Assembly: GCA_016584305.1 (NCBI GenBank)
Contig: JACEEZ010013932.1
Span: forward strand, 1 to 64,000
Reading direction: 5' to 3'
Origin: Chionoecetes opilio
Lineage: Eukaryota; Arthropoda; Malacostraca; Decapoda; Majidae
Length of the DNA stretch: 64,000 nt
Part shown: piece by piece, positions 1-11,938 of the stretch
How the letters are laid out: every line of letters starts with the position of its first letter
Position numbering within the stretch: position 1 is the stretch's first letter
Program-made: the position numbers and the translations under genes
The notes under the pieces: generated by a model
Databases searched by the model: none
Seen by the model: the letters and a program-made list of their open reading frames with translations, nothing else
What the model was told of the DNA's origin: nothing

Positions 1-196
1 ACCTCGAGATCCCCAATGACTTTGTTGTCGCTACATTGCTTCGGACCGTTGCAAACCCAAGATGCCGGGGGGAAAGGTTTTCTGGCATTTTTTGCTGTTT
101 TTCGTTAGTTTTTGTTGGTGTGTGGAGGTTGTGAGGCGCGGGGTGCGTTCGGGGAGTGGATGACCGGGAAGAGCTGTTTGGGAGCGATACGGGTAA

Positions 197-438
197 TTAG
201 CTATCTCCTCTTCTCTCTTCTGGGCTCTCTCGTCGTCTTCTTTTCCTCTCTCTTTTCTCTCCTCTCTCTCTCTTTTCTCTCTCTCTCTCTCTTCTCTCTC
301 TTCTCTTCTCCTCTCTCCTCTCCTCTCTCTCCTCTCTCTCTCTTCCCTCTCTCCTTCTCCTTCTCTCTCCTCTCTCTCTCTCTCCTCTCTCCGTCCCCTC
401 CTCCCTCTCTCCCCTCTCTCTCTCTCTCTCTCTCTCTC

Positions 439-497
<59 letters not shown>

Positions 498-540
498 CTC
501 TCTCTTTTCCCTCTCTTCTCTCCCCTCTCTCTCTTTTTTT
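197..540. repeat. (CT)n compound microsatellite
   Basis: About 340 bases of almost pure pyrimidine with CT dinucleotides broken by CCT and TTC, ending in a T-rich stretch. Long Ser/Leu-rich or Arg/Glu-rich reading frames exist on both strands only because the repeat lacks stop codons. Bases 1-196 before it hold nothing I recognise, and 541-840 after it are AT-rich without a gene. Confidence 0.95.
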
Positions 541-859
541 TTCTTTTTTTTAAATTTTTAAAATACATTGAATACAGAAGGGGGTTGATGTGCTAAAGTC
601 CTGACTGGGACGCCAAGGACTATCTCTAGCAGTATTTTTATTTTATTAATATCAATATTATACAAATAATATGGAAAAAGTACAGCAATTCTCTGCTATA
701 AATTAATACTGATAACAACTATACGCTAATACAAATATTAAGAAAGTATACTAATACATTGATACACATATATATAAAGAAGTTATACTAATATAAAACA
801 TAATCTTTTATACAAATGTTTAGTAATGATTTTTTATTGCATGTTTTATTGCGTTAGTT

Positions 860-1280
860 CCGCTTGCAGCCAGCCATTTACGCCCGATTTGAAGGCGTGC
901 ATGGAAGTGGTCGATGCAGGTCGGTTTGGCGCACCAAGGTGTTCCATAGTCGACCATAGCGGGTAGGAAGGAGCAGGGGTAATGTTCCGTCCTCGCGAAG
1001 GGCACAGCCCACTTGATGGTCGATGTTGTGGGCCGCACGGTAGAATGGGAGGGCCTGGCCCGTGGGTTGAGGCGCAGCTCTGCTAGTTGTGGGGAGCTGC
1101 ATCCGGGTGAGCCTTTTTACATGACGCACATGCCTCCCACGTCACGCCGCTGCTGGAGAGGTTGAATGATCTGTGCAGCAGCCTCAGGGGTTTTTCAGCC
1201 GGGCCAGCCGCTGGGCTCTGGCTTAAAACCCGGTCAAGAGGCGGAGGTATGACGGGGGGCAGGAGGACCATGCGAGGGGG
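860..1280 (-). pseudogene. LINE A C-terminal domain remnant
   Basis: Minus-strand frames carry a block rich in aromatic and basic residues, including RYGRLWNTLV and CIDHFHARLQIG, that corresponds to the region downstream of RT in Jockey-like LINEs, where a W-N-x-L motif is typical (LINE B shows GKLWNSLP at the same place). Two frames alternate, so at least one indel is present. It would end the ORF2 protein near base 855. Confidence 0.6.
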
Positions 1281-1289
1281 GCGAGTATT

Positions 1290-2300
1290 CCATCAGGGAG
1301 CGGACTTGTGACTTGTAGAGTGTGCCGACTCCTGAGCGTCCAGGAGGTCGCGACGCGTCGGATGCAGCTCAGTTTCCAGGCAGCATCCTTGGCGACCTTC
1401 TTGCGTGGCTGGTGTATGTGAGGCCAGAGTCAAACCCTCCACCCCTAAATGTTGACTGACTCCTGGAGGTGTATTTTTCTGCCTTCCAGGAGAATGGCGT
1501 GTTGGTCCCATTGACTGCATCTTGCCTGCGGGAGATGGGGACGGCTTGAGTCTTGTCTGGTGCAAAGGTGACTTGCCATCTCTTCCCCCAGGAGGCGATG
1601 CTCTGCAGTGTCTGGTTGATACGAATGACTTTTGTTTGTGGCGGTCACTCCTCTCACAGGTGAATGTGAGAGTACAGTCGTCTGCGTACGCTCTTGCCTC
1701 AGGAATCAGCTGCAGGATGTCGTTGAAGTAAACGTTCCAAAGTAATGGCCCGAGTACACTTCCTTGAGGGAAAACTGGTTTTGATACCCATTTTCAGAGG
1801 AGTGTGACCATTCACCACCACGCGCAGAGTTCTTCATGGAGGTAATCTTGCAGGAGGTGTAACAGGTCCCCGCAGATCCCCAGGCTTCTCAGCTTGGTAG
1901 TAAATGCCCTGATGCCACACCCTATCAAAGGCACCAGCGATGTCAAGGGCGACGACGAAGGTGTCTTCGCCCCCATCTAGGGAGTGGGTTTCCCGGCTGC
2001 TGATGCAGGAAAGAAGGTCTGCTGCAATCTCCCCTTTCGGAAGCCGAATTGTGCCGTGAATTTAGCAAGCGGTGAGCGTCAAAAAATGTAGTTTATTTTT
2101 GGAGGCAATGATGGACTCAAGAACTTTCCCCACAAAGGAAAGGAGGGAAATGGGGCGGTAGTTCTGAGGATCGCCTCTGCTCTTCTTTTTTGTGGATAGC
2201 ACAGACTCCGCCACTTTCCACTCAGATGGCCACTGCTGAGATGAAAGGCACTCCCGGAAGATGGTAGCAAGAGCACAGCAAGTTGTGAGGCACATCTTTA
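1290..2300 (-). pseudogene. LINE A reverse transcriptase domain (broken)
   Basis: On the minus strand the frame at 2295-2062 reads a typical RT entry block (SEWKVAESVL then NYRPISLLSFVGKVLES). Further on, near 1970-1920, VALDIAGAFDRVWH is RT motif A, and near 1695-1680 AYADDCTLTF contains the catalytic YADD box. The RT would copy element RNA at a nicked chromosomal target. The three pieces lie in different frames, so the ORF is broken by indels. Motif content is clear; subfamily is not. Confidence 0.85.
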
Positions 2301-2524
2301 AGAGGTGAGGGCTGATACTATCTGGTCCCAGCGCTTTCTTGGGATCACTTGTTGAAGTTGTTGCAACACCTCCTCCGTGGGGAATGGTGATGTTCCCTAG
2401 GGCGGCCTTGGTTAGAACCGGAACTGTAGGAGGGTTTACGTTCTGGGTCAGGAACTGTCATCTTGGAGGAGAATGGGCACCAACACCTGAGCTTTACCCC
2501 GGTTGACTTGTGACAACAGAGCCA

Positions 2525-3330
2525 TCAGGTGCTGTTTAACGGTGGGATGCTGTCGTCACGAGAGAAGCCCTGTTGTTGTTTGATGCTGCTCCACCAATTT
2601 CCCTTTGTGCCCACTGACTGGCCCGTTAGCTTTCGCTTGAGGTGATCCCTCCAGTTGTTGATCGCCTCTTTCTGGACTCTTTTCATATTTTCACAGGCCA
2701 TTTTGTGCTGGTGTTTATGTCTTCTTGGTGGGTGGGACTTATATCGTAACCAGGCCTTGCTCTTATTGTCTGCTGCTTTCCTGCATTTTAAAGCCAAACC
2801 AGGACTGGGTTTTCCCGGTTTAGACTTGTATGTCTGGCAGGGCACAAATCTTCTATGGTGGGACATCAGGATTTCTGTGAAGTTCTTCACTTGTGTGTCA
2901 ACGTCACCTGTAAGCACGTCAGACCACACAATGTTGTTAAGTGTTGCCTTCATTGCATCCCAGTCCCCTTGTCCCATAGCCAGTTGGTGCGAGTCACTTT
3001 CCTCATCTCTGTCGATGGCCAGCTTGATCTTGGTGAGAACAGCCAGGTGGTTCGGGAACCCACTGTTGCTAGCGGACGGCAAGTCCTATACTGCAGGGCA
3101 AATCGGTGATTACAGGGTCAAGTGAAGACCCTGAATGTGGGTGGGGAAGTCGACGTGATTGGTGAGTCCAACACCGTCAACAGCTCGTCAACTGCCTCTG
3201 GACAAGGTACTGGTTGAGATCACCCCAATGATGAGATGCTTACAGGAGTGCTGGAGGAGCAGGGCATCTAAGTTGGTGGTCAGGTAGTGAAGGGGCTCAC
3301 CACCTTGCCACTGTGGACCCGGGAACACAC
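2525..3330 (-). pseudogene. LINE A endonuclease tail and EN-RT linker
   Basis: The 185-residue frame at 3082-2525 holds the basic, Trp-containing linker that lies between the apurinic-like endonuclease and the RT in Jockey-like LINEs (NWRDHLKRKL, NWWSSIKQQQG, DDSIPPL). Upstream at about 3190-3090 are fragments of the endonuclease C-terminus (a block reading near HIQGSSLDPVITD). The first catalytic part of the endonuclease is not recoverable. The antisense frame at 2655-3125 is a shadow. Confidence 0.7.
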
Positions 3331-3684
3331 GCACAGCAGAATGGAGTCTTGAGTGTGTGTCCACAATTTGAAAACATCATCTCCATGTGAGCAGGAAGGG
3401 CGACGGGGAGAGCTTGTACAGGGAGGCTGTTGCGGAAGCACACAGCGACTCCCCAAGGTACCTTGGCTCTGTCACGTCGGAACCACTTGAGTAGCCACCT
3501 ATCTTACCCAAAGTTGCCTGGCACTGAGGAGTTGAGTGAAGGTCTCAGTATGGCAATGATTCAGGACTGTGTGCAAAACATGGCTGTAACGTTAGGTCAC
3601 GACGTTAGTCTGGAAACCTCCTAAACGTTAGCTGAGATGATGGGTAGATTACCAAGAGCTTGCCTGCGGTGCGGGGCGGCGGGT

Positions 3685-4071
<387 letters not shown>

Positions 4072-4399
4072 TTGTCTTCGTTAATTTAATATTTTGTTCA
4101 TAGACTCTTTAATTAACCATCATGTACTTTTATTAATTTTATTCGTTATATTTTCGACTTGAGCCGTATGGATAGATGATAATATACGTATGTTTGTTGA
4201 TAAGGAAATGTATGAAGAGAGGATACCGTAATTGATGAGGTGAAGTTATAAAGTAAAGAACGCGGCATTGAGTCATGTTTCTGCTTGTTTTATGGTATCG
4301 ATTGGCGTTGTGTGGCGTAACAAGCTCGTGAAAATGATATTTTATAGATCGTAACTGCGTAACTTATTTTGCTTGTACGTAAATATGTACTAATATTCA

Positions 4400-4401
<2 letters not shown>

Positions 4402-4458
<57 letters not shown>
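4402..4458. repeat. (GT)n microsatellite
   Basis: About 28 uninterrupted GT units. A shorter TG tract follows at 4797-4817. Between them and up to 5570 I see no coding signal, only a GA/GAG-rich stretch at 4600-4650. Confidence 0.95.
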
Positions 4459-5593
4459 CTGAGCAAGCAGGCAGGCGGCAAAATTACTTAACGCTAAATT
4501 AAAATTACCAAATCCACTCAGTCTTTGAGCGCGGTTCTGCAAGAAATGAAGAGTGCTTGGCGGAGCAGGGCGGTGACGCTGAGGAGACTGCGGTAAAGAG
4601 GAGGAGGAGGAGAGAAGAGGAAGAGTGGGTGTAAAGGAGGAATGAAGGGGTTGGGGGGGTTGCAAAGAAGAAGAGTGGCTGCCATGCCTCTCAAGTGACG
4701 CCTTAACTACTTTCATCACCACACGTTGCCACTTTGATATTTAGAGCACCAGCAGGTGGGGGGAGGATGGGGAGGGGGGTGTCGATACCTGAGTGAAGTG
4801 TGTGTGTGTGTGTGTGTAATCAAGGTTAAACTGATTTCCCAATATACGGTGAATTTCCCATATCAACTTTTTACACATAATCGATTTACACAATGCTAAG
4901 GACTTTTTTTTCCAACCTCTGTCTGTCCAGCACAACAGACAGCAAGCTAAGTCTAGCTTTATCACAGGAAATATATATGAATCCCATCAGTTTATATGAG
5001 ATTCGACTCTTCAGTTCTTGTGCAGGGTGTGTGTTTATGTTCAAAAATCAATTCATTAATCATACAGCGTCATTCTGATCTGGTTATAATGTTTTATTTC
5101 CAGTGTAAAACCCATCATGTCCATTGTACAGTTATGACCCCTCACTCTCAATTGATACAAGCTTCTGTGATGATTTTGAGTATTAAAGAATGAACAAAAA
5201 GTTAACCATAATAACGTAGTCTGGAACAACTTGCATGGCGGGCGGAGTGTTGGTGGCGCGGGTGTGTTCCGCACTCGGCCATTAGATATCTTTTTCTTTG
5301 TTATACTTGTATCTTGTTACATACTTTTAGATTATTATCCCATGAACCACCTTGTTATTCCATAGTTAGGGAGGCACCGCAGGGTATTGCATCACATTGA
5401 CTCAGGGATGTCGATAGGAAGGTAGCTACATAGATTGAAAATACCGTTGTTAGCTACCCATAACTTTGTTTCCACGAAACATTAACAAGTGTGACGCAGT
5501 GTTACTAGGTATTAGTTACTGACGTGTAATATACGTGTTTATAGGAGTCTAGAGTCTAGACAACTTTATTATTATTTTTTTTTTTTTTTTTTT

Positions 5594-5632
<39 letters not shown>

Positions 5633-5768
5633 TTTTTTTTTTTTTTTTTTCATCACAGGGATCTGGCCAAGGGCACAACAAAAATGGGTAACACAAAGCC
5701 CGCTTAGTTGCCAGTCCCTATAAAGAAGACAGTAAGAGAATAAAATAAAAACAAAGGGGTAGGCCAAT

Positions 5769-6455
5769 TTAGTTCGGGAGGTGTCTTGTTACTCTTCTTT
5801 TGAAAAGATTTAAGTCATAGGAAAGTGGAAAAATAGAAACAGGAAGAGAGTTCCAGAGTTTACCAGTGAAAGGGATGAAAGAGTAAAGATACTGATTAAC
5901 TCTTGCATTAGGAAGATGGACAGAATAGGGATGGGAATGAGTAGAAAGTCTTGTGCAGCGAGGCCGCGGGAGTGGGGGAGGCATGCAGTTAGCAAGTTCA
6001 GAAGAGCAGTGAGCATGAAAATAACGGTAGAAGAGAGCAAGAGAAGCAACATTGCGGCGGTGATTTAAAGATTGAAGACAGTCAGTCAGAGGAGAGGAGT
6101 TGATGAGACGAAAAGCTTTTGACTCAACCCTGTTTAGGAGAGCTGTATGAGTGGATCCTCCCCAAACATGTGAGACATACTCCATACATGGGCGGATAAG
6201 GCCCCTGTAAGAAAGCAATTGGGAGGGAGAAAAAAAAGGACGCAGACGCCACAGCACACCTAACTTCTTAGAAGCTGTTTTAGCAAGAGATGAGATGTGA
6301 GATTTCCAGTTCAGATTTTTAGTAAAGGATAGTCCTAGAATGTTCATTGTAGAAGAAGGAGACAGTTGAGTGTCATTGAAGAAGAGGGGATAGTTATCTG
6401 GTAGGTTTTGTCGAGTAGATAGGTGAAGAAATTGGGTTTTTGAGGCATTGAACAA
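5769..6455 (-). pseudogene. LINE B ORF2 part 3: thumb and C-terminal domain
   Basis: A 228-residue open frame that follows RT. It shows NASKTQFLHLS, ILGLSFTKNLNWKSHI, GLIRPCMEYVSHVWGG and GKLWNSLPVSIFP, the conserved order in Jockey-like LINEs, and ends HLPN at a natural stop. Open over its full length, it suggests that LINE B is moderately young. Confidence 0.9.
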
Positions 6456-6535
6456 AACAAGGTTTGCTTTGCCCCAATCAGAAATTATAGAAAGATCAGA
6501 AGTTAGGCGCTCGGTGGCATCTCTCCGTGAATCAC

Positions 6536-6878
6536 TTAGTTCCTGTTGAGTTGGACGTCTAATAACGACGTTGAAAAATGCAGGGTAGAATCATCAGCGT
6601 AGGAGTGGATAGGGCTTTGAGTTAGACTTAGAAGATCATTAATGAATAATAGAAAGAGAGTGGGTGATAGGACAGAACCCTGGGGAACACCACTATTGAT
6701 AGATTTAGGAGAAGAACAATTTCCGTCTACAGTAGCTGCAATAGAACGGTTTGAAAGGAAACTTAAAATGAAGGTACAGAGAGAAGGATAGAAACCGAAT
6801 GAGGGTAGTTTAAACATTAAGGATTTGTGCCAGACTCTATCAAAAGCTTTTGATATGTCAAGGGCAACAGCAAAAGTT
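6536..6878 (-). pseudogene. LINE B ORF2 part 2: RT catalytic core
   Basis: Continues from the preceding block after a frameshift. It contains the motif A region (a VALDISKAFDRVWH-like stretch at about 6875-6835), SGVPQGSVLSPTLF (motif B) at about 6700-6665 and SYADDSTLHF with the catalytic YADD near 6600. A second break near 6540-6460 separates it from the C-terminal block. Confidence 0.9.
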
Positions 6879-8690
6879 TCACCGAAACCCCCTAAAGGAG
6901 GATGACCAAGATTCAGTTAGGAAAGCTAGAAGATCGCCAGTAGATCGCCCTTTACGGAAACCGTACTGACGATCAGATAGAAGATTGTGAGCAGATAGAT
7001 GCTTAAGAATCTTCTTATTAAGTATAGATTCAAAAACTTTAGAAAGGCAGGAAGTCAAAGCTATAGGACGGTAGTTTGAAGGATTAGAACGGTCACCCTT
7101 CTTAGTAGGAACAGGTTGGATGTGAGCAAACTTCCAGCAAGAAGGAAAGGTGGAAGTAGATAGACATAGACGGAAAAGTTTGACCAGGCAAGGTGCAAGC
7201 ACAGAAGCACAGTTTTTGAGAACAATAGGAGGGACTCTGTCAGGACCGTAAGCCTTCCGAGGATCTAGGCCAGAAAGGGCAAAGAAAACATCATTACGAA
7301 GGATCTTAATGACAGGCATAATAAAGTCAGAGGATGGAGGAGAAGGAGGAACAAGCCCTTCATCAGCCAGAGTGGAATTTTTAGCAAATGTTTGAGCGAA
7401 GAGTTCAGCTTTAGAAGTAAATGAGACAGCTGTGGAGCCATCTGGGTGAAGCATAGGAGGGAAAGATGCAGAAGAAAAATTGTTAGAGATGTTATTAGCT
7501 AGATGCCAGAAGTCACGAGAGGAATTTGATTCAGAAAGATTTTGACATTTTCTATGAATGAAAGAGTTTTTGGTAAGCTGAAGTAAAGATATGGCATGAT
7601 TACGGGCAGAAATATAAAGGGCATGAGTTTCAGGAGATGGATGCTTACGGTACCGTTTGTGAGCCACCTCTCTATCTCGGACAGCATGAGAACAAGCAGA
7701 GTTAAACCAAGGTTGACGGGCTTTAGGATTAGAGAAAGTATGTGGAATGTACGCCTCCATGCCAGAGACTATGACCTCAGTTATGCGCTCTGCACAAAGA
7801 GATGGGTCTTTGACATGGAAGCAGTAATCATTCCATGGAAAATCAGAGTAGTACTGCCTTAGGTCTTCCCACTTAGCTGAGTTGAAGTGCCAGAAGCACC
7901 TCCGCTTAGGTGGGTCCCGAGACGGTACCGGAGCGATAGGACAGGTTACAGAAATAAGATTGTGATCGGAGGAACCCAACGGAGAGAATAGTTTCACAGA
8001 GTAAGCAGAAGGGTTAGTAGTTAGGAAAAGATCAAGAATGTTGGGCGTGTTTCCAAGGCGGTCAGGAATACGGGTAGGGTGCTGCACCAGCTGCTCTAGG
8101 TCTTGGAGGATAGAAAAGTTGTAGGCTTGTTCACCAGGTTGGTCAGTGAAAGAAGATGATAGCCAAAGCTGGTGGTGAACATTGAAGTCCCCAAGAATGG
8201 AAATTTCAGCTAAAGGAAAATGAGATGAGATGTGCTTCACTTTTGATGCTAAATAGTCGAAGAATTTTACATAGTCAGAGGAGTTAGGTGAGAGATATAC
8301 AGCACAGATAAATTTAGTAAGAGAGTGACATTGAAGTCGAAGCCAGATGGTAGAAAATTCAGAAGATTCAAGGGCGTGGGCACGAGAGCAAGTGATGTCA
8401 TTGCGCACATATACGCAACAGCCAGCTTTGGATTTAAAATTAGAATAGAGACAGTAAGAGGAGACAGAAAAAGGTCTGCTGTCAGTGCTCACAGACAACT
8501 GAGTTTCGGTGAGGAAAAGAAGATGAGGTTTAGAGGAGGAGAGATGGTGTTCGACAGAGAGAAAGTTAGATCTAAGGCCGCGAATGTTGCAGAAGTTTAA
8601 GGAGAGAAGGCTAGAAGAAGTATCAAGACACCTCGGGTCGACATCTTGAAGACTGTCCGACCTGGGGATATTTATTATGGACGGGGATGA
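6879..8690 (-). pseudogene. LINE B ORF2 part 1: endonuclease and RT N-terminus
   Basis: A 539-residue frame (8498-6879) that continues open upstream to about 8690, where [13 protein letters not shown] forms the start of the AP-type endonuclease. Visible motifs are [12 protein letters not shown] (metal/catalytic Asp-Asn), [12 protein letters not shown] and the SSDHNLISV box (catalytic Asp-His), then the linker and RT entry ([33 protein letters not shown]). The endonuclease nicks target DNA to prime reverse transcription. An indel near 6878 breaks the frame just before RT motif A. The ATG at 8498 lies inside the endonuclease and is unlikely to be the true start. Confidence 0.9.
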
Positions 8691-8785
8691 AAGGTGGATG
8701 TAGGTAGTGTTAAGTAACAGGAACTACCACGTGTAGGTCTTACGGCCTTTTGTAGCTTCACTATTTTCTGATATTCTTACTGTTG

Positions 8786-9471
8786 ACTAAACCTACCGGG
8801 GTTTTGTATGTGTGGTGGTGGTGGCTAGAGGGGCTTAACTTCGCCCCGCATCGCCTCACACCGCGGCAACATTGCGTTAAATCATCAGCAGTATCCGTAA
8901 TATGTATTGAACAATAGACATGTTTTTGGTGATGTTTCAAGTCGTGTGACAAGTTTACTGAAGTATCATGAATCAGTGAATTATATTAGGATGTGAAAAT
9001 CTATAATAATGGAGTTTCAAAAATAGGCTTTCTTCCTGCGTCACCGAGGGCGGGATGGAGGGAAGGCAGGTACAAAGACGCAGTTGTAGCTAACGGTGAG
9101 CTGACGGGTCGTGGCTGGGAAAGTTTAGTAAGCTCAGGGAATATTTATGCCTTTTAACATTATGTCGTTATTTAACAATAACGATGATAAAAATATACAA
9201 TAATAATGATAATCTTAAAAAATCTTAATCTTACTATAGTTCACCGTCGGTCCGTCCGTCCGTGCAGTTAAGGCTCTGTCATTTCTGTCCAAATTTCAAT
9301 CAAACTTTTCAGGAACGGTAGACAGTCAGAATTTTTTCCCCCTTTTCCGCCTTAATATTGCTTCTTCAAATTATCTCCATAACCTTTACGTATCTAATGG
9401 TGTTGCATTTGTGCAACATCGCTGGGTACTCTTTAATAATGCCCGCGGACGTATTAAACTAGATTCTAGAC
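8786..9471. other. Intergenic, no gene seen
   Basis: A stretch of about 690 bases without a supported gene. The part at 9240-9460, with tandem GTCCGTCC and a TTTCTGTCCAAATTTC-like block, looks like an interspersed repeat, but I see no boundaries. Confidence 0.5.
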
Positions 9472-9915
9472 CAGTGTCTCTTAAACTTTTTACCCACCAC
9501 GCCCCCTTAGTATAGTTGGTCCTTGCCTACATGCCCCCCCCACCCCCATTTCACTTTTTTATTAATAAAAATAACATAACATAATAATAACAACATAATG
9601 AAAATTATATATAATAAAATATCTAGATAATAATAACAATAATAATAATAATATAGTAATGTAAAAAAAATAATGCATAAAAATCTACATAGTTAGTGAG
9701 TCTGGCAACGCGTCACCGCAGAGTTTTTCCACCATACTTTCTTCTCTGTACCGACTTTCTTCACTCCACCCTCGTGAGCAGCTTCATGCCTGTTACAGCG
9801 AAGGCCGACCTTGAAGTTAAATACTTGGCAGTTCTTTTTTGTCTCTCTTGGCTCACGCCCCCTAGGTAATTACCCAGTCCCCTATGGGAGCGCGCCCCCC
9901 GGGTAAGAACCGCTG
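9472..9915. mobile_element. hAT-type non-autonomous MITE with target duplication
   Basis: The 444-bp element starts CAGTGTCTCTTAAACTTTTT and its reverse complement starts CAGCGGTTCTTACCCGGGGG, the CAGTG/CRCTG ends expected for hAT elements. The flanks are TTCTAGAC (9464-9471) and ATCTAGAC (9916-9923), an 8-bp target duplication with one mismatch. Subterminal GCCCCC-rich blocks lie at both ends. The interior is AT-rich with ATAATA repeats and has no coding capacity, so it would have depended on a hAT transposase in trans. The ends differ from those of the hAT at 11939. Confidence 0.9.
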
Positions 9916-10019
9916 ATCTAGACTTTCCTTTCAGTGTCGTGCATGTATGTATTGTTTCAGTAAGATGTTTTGGGTCGTTCTGTGGTAGAATTGTGTGTTG
10001 TTGTTAAGGAGGAACGTGT

Positions 10020-10178
10020 AGTGTAGAGAGAGAGAGAGAGAGAGAGGGGGGACTTTATGGAACTGCTGACGCAGCACTTGCAGCTAAGACCCCCATCGAT
10101 AGAAGAGGTGTTCGTGTGGGTGTGTGTGTGGGTGTGTGGGTAGGTGGGTAGGTGGGTGGGTGGGTGGGTTGGGTGGGT
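10020..10178. repeat. GA and GGGT simple repeats
   Basis: (GA)n at about 10024-10047 and a GTGT/GGTGGGT stretch at 10110-10178. The derived Val/Gly/Trp and Thr/Pro frames are not genes. Confidence 0.9.
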
Positions 10179-10278
10179 GGAGGAGTTCCTTGGGTCACAA
10201 GTTGGGTGTGTTGGGATTTGTGAAGGAAATATGTTGCTATGAGTGTATAAAAGAAAAAAATAGGGTTATTACTATAGT

Positions 10279-10279
10279 C

Positions 10280-10351
<72 letters not shown>
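10279..10351. repeat. (CA)n microsatellite
   Basis: About 36 CA units with one AAC interruption. The sequence at 10352-10620 has no recognised feature. Confidence 0.95.
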
Positions 10352-10352
<1 letters not shown>

Positions 10353-10620
10353 GCGCGATGGTCAGGTTGATAACGTGACGGCCTCCCATTCTGTGGGTAG
10401 GGCGGTTGGAGTCCTCGCGCTCCCGAGGATTTTTCACTGACAAATTCGGGCGGTTACTGTCCCCCTTGAGCAAAGGGGATGGGGGTTGTGTGGCGTGTGA
10501 GGTCCCAGCATTGCCCAAAGATCGGTAATAATGAGCTCCAAGCTCGCACTGAGAGGGTGAAAACTGGCGATCGCGAGCCAGCTCGCGTGGACAAGACCAT
10601 GGGGTGAATAACACACACAC

Positions 10621-10925
10621 AGGGAACTCCGTAGTGTAGCGGTTAGCACACTCGGCTCACAACCGAGAAGTCCCGGGTTCGATCCTCGGGTGGAGCGAAG
10701 ACAGACGGGCGGTCTTCTTAAAACCCGAGCCCCTGTCCACCCAGCAGTGAATGGGTACCGGGTGTTTAGCCGGGGGTTTGTGACCCGCCTCCCGGGGTGA
10801 TGGCTTCGGCCAACACTAAGCACTAAGGATGAATGATAAAAAAATGTTGATATGGAGACGGGGCCATACGAGCGTTGCTCAGGCCCTGTAAAATACAACT
10901 AGGTAAATACAACTAGTATAAATAC
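10621..10925 (+). mobile_element. tRNA-Val-derived SINE
   Basis: A SINE whose head resembles tRNA-Val(CAC). An A box (TAGTGTAGCGGTTAGCAC) lies at about 10631-10648, an anticodon arm CTCGG-CTCACAA-CCGAG at about 10651-10667, and a B box (GGTTCGATCC) at about 10676-10685. These form an internal RNA polymerase III promoter. A body of roughly 230 bases follows and ends with repeated ACAACTAGGTAAATAC, then merges into a (CA)n tract. The head is not a working tRNA gene because the acceptor stem does not pair fully and the transcript continues into the body. Mobility would need a LINE in trans. Decapod genomes are rich in copies ending in the TTTACCTAGTTGTA motif (from memory). Confidence 0.85.
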
Positions 10926-10948
10926 ACACACACACACTCACACACACA

Positions 10949-10993
<45 letters not shown>

Positions 10994-11018
10994 ACACACC
11001 ACACACACACACACACAC
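10926..11018. repeat. (CA)n microsatellite at SINE tail
   Basis: CA repeats directly after the SINE 3' end, interrupted by CACC and CTCA. SINE tails commonly seed such microsatellites. Confidence 0.9.
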
Positions 11019-11232
11019 GAGCACAGACAGACAGACGTGAGAGGCACAACTAACTAACAATACCAATATATGAATCGCGTCGAAAAGAATTATCCTCTGT
11101 CCCACGGGGTAAAAGAGTGGTGTTAATGAAGTACGCATGTGGTCGTCTTGCATCCATTCCCCCGGGGTGGAGGAGGCAACCCCTCAGGTAATAAGAAGAG
11201 GGTGGAGGTGGGAGGCGTAACTTATACTGCTG

Positions 11233-11344
<112 letters not shown>

Positions 11345-11650
11345 GGTTGCGTTATGTGGTTGCAAAAAAAAACTGTCAAGGGATTCTTTGATCCTAAGTA
11401 TTATCTTTGTTGTTCTTTGGCTGAAATTTAGCTCATCAAGGAAAGATGAAAAGAACGAGAGAGATGAATGATTTTCTTTCTGATTCATTTTTTTTTTTTT
11501 TTTTGTTTATTAAGAAGGAAAGTGTCAAAGTGAGGTTTAAATGAGGCGCGTCTCTCATTACGCTTCTCACACTCCCTTTGATACTTTGTAGTGGCACAAG
11601 TGGGAATGTTAGTGCGAATGAATGAACAAGAGGCGCTATATAGAGTTTGC

Positions 11651-11704
<54 letters not shown>
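11651..11704. repeat. (GT)n microsatellite
   Basis: About 26 uninterrupted GT units. Frames rich in His/Thr through it are artefacts. Confidence 0.95.
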
Positions 11705-11705
<1 letters not shown>

Positions 11706-11783
11706 TAAAGAGAGAAGATAACATGAGGAGAAAGAGGACGAAGGAGAGGGATATATAGGGAAGGTGGTGTGCGGTAGTAAGAT

Positions 11784-11791
11784 CTCTCTCT

Positions 11792-11863
<72 letters not shown>

Positions 11864-11868
11864 TTTCC
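11784..11868. repeat. (CT)n microsatellite
   Basis: CT repeats with TTC and CCT interruptions, ending 70 bases before the hAT element. Confidence 0.95.
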
Positions 11869-11938
11869 TGGTGGTAGATACGTCGCGAAGGCCCTAAATT
11901 AATTTCTTCAAAGATTCTAATTACTGCACAACTTAGAA

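Larger units (their letters stand above)
841..3620 (-). mobile_element. Degenerate Jockey-like non-LTR retrotransposon (LINE A)
   Basis: A minus-strand LINE recognisable by its ordered pol remnants: endonuclease tail (about 3330-3090), endonuclease-RT linker (3082-2525), reverse transcriptase (about 2300-1290) and a C-terminal region ending near 855. Several frameshifts and stops separate the blocks, so it is dead. No 5' ORF1 is seen. The element lies between two long (CT)n tracts (197-540 and 3685-4066), which suggests insertion into a microsatellite. No convincing target-site duplication was found. Jockey-clade placement rests on the RT motif style and the unit-like C-terminal domain, and is an inference. 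Confidence 0.8.
5571..8785 (-). mobile_element. Near full-length Jockey-like LINE (LINE B)
   Basis: A 3.2-kb minus-strand LINE. Its 3' end is an A-rich tail, read on the plus strand as poly-T with (TTTA)n at 5571-5650, preceded by a short 3' UTR. ORF2 runs from about 8690 to 5769 in three frames and encodes endonuclease, RT and C-terminal domain, ending HLPN then stop. Its 5' end (about 8700-8785) carries a short module that also occurs alone at 33535-33648, 37657-37714 and 38234-38297. No separate ORF1 is present. Two indels break ORF2, at about 6878 and 6500. The family resembles elements often labelled 'RNA-directed DNA polymerase from mobile element jockey' or 'transposon BS'. Confidence 0.9.

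Noticed and set aside
112..568. Ser/Leu-rich and Arg/Glu-rich open frames
   Set aside because: They are translations of a (CT)n/(GA)n microsatellite on either strand. The same holds at 3637-4089, 11139-11488 and 15302-15523.
10629..10705. Functional tRNA-Val gene
   Set aside because: A and B boxes and anticodon arm are present, but the acceptor stem does not pair fully and the sequence continues as a SINE body.
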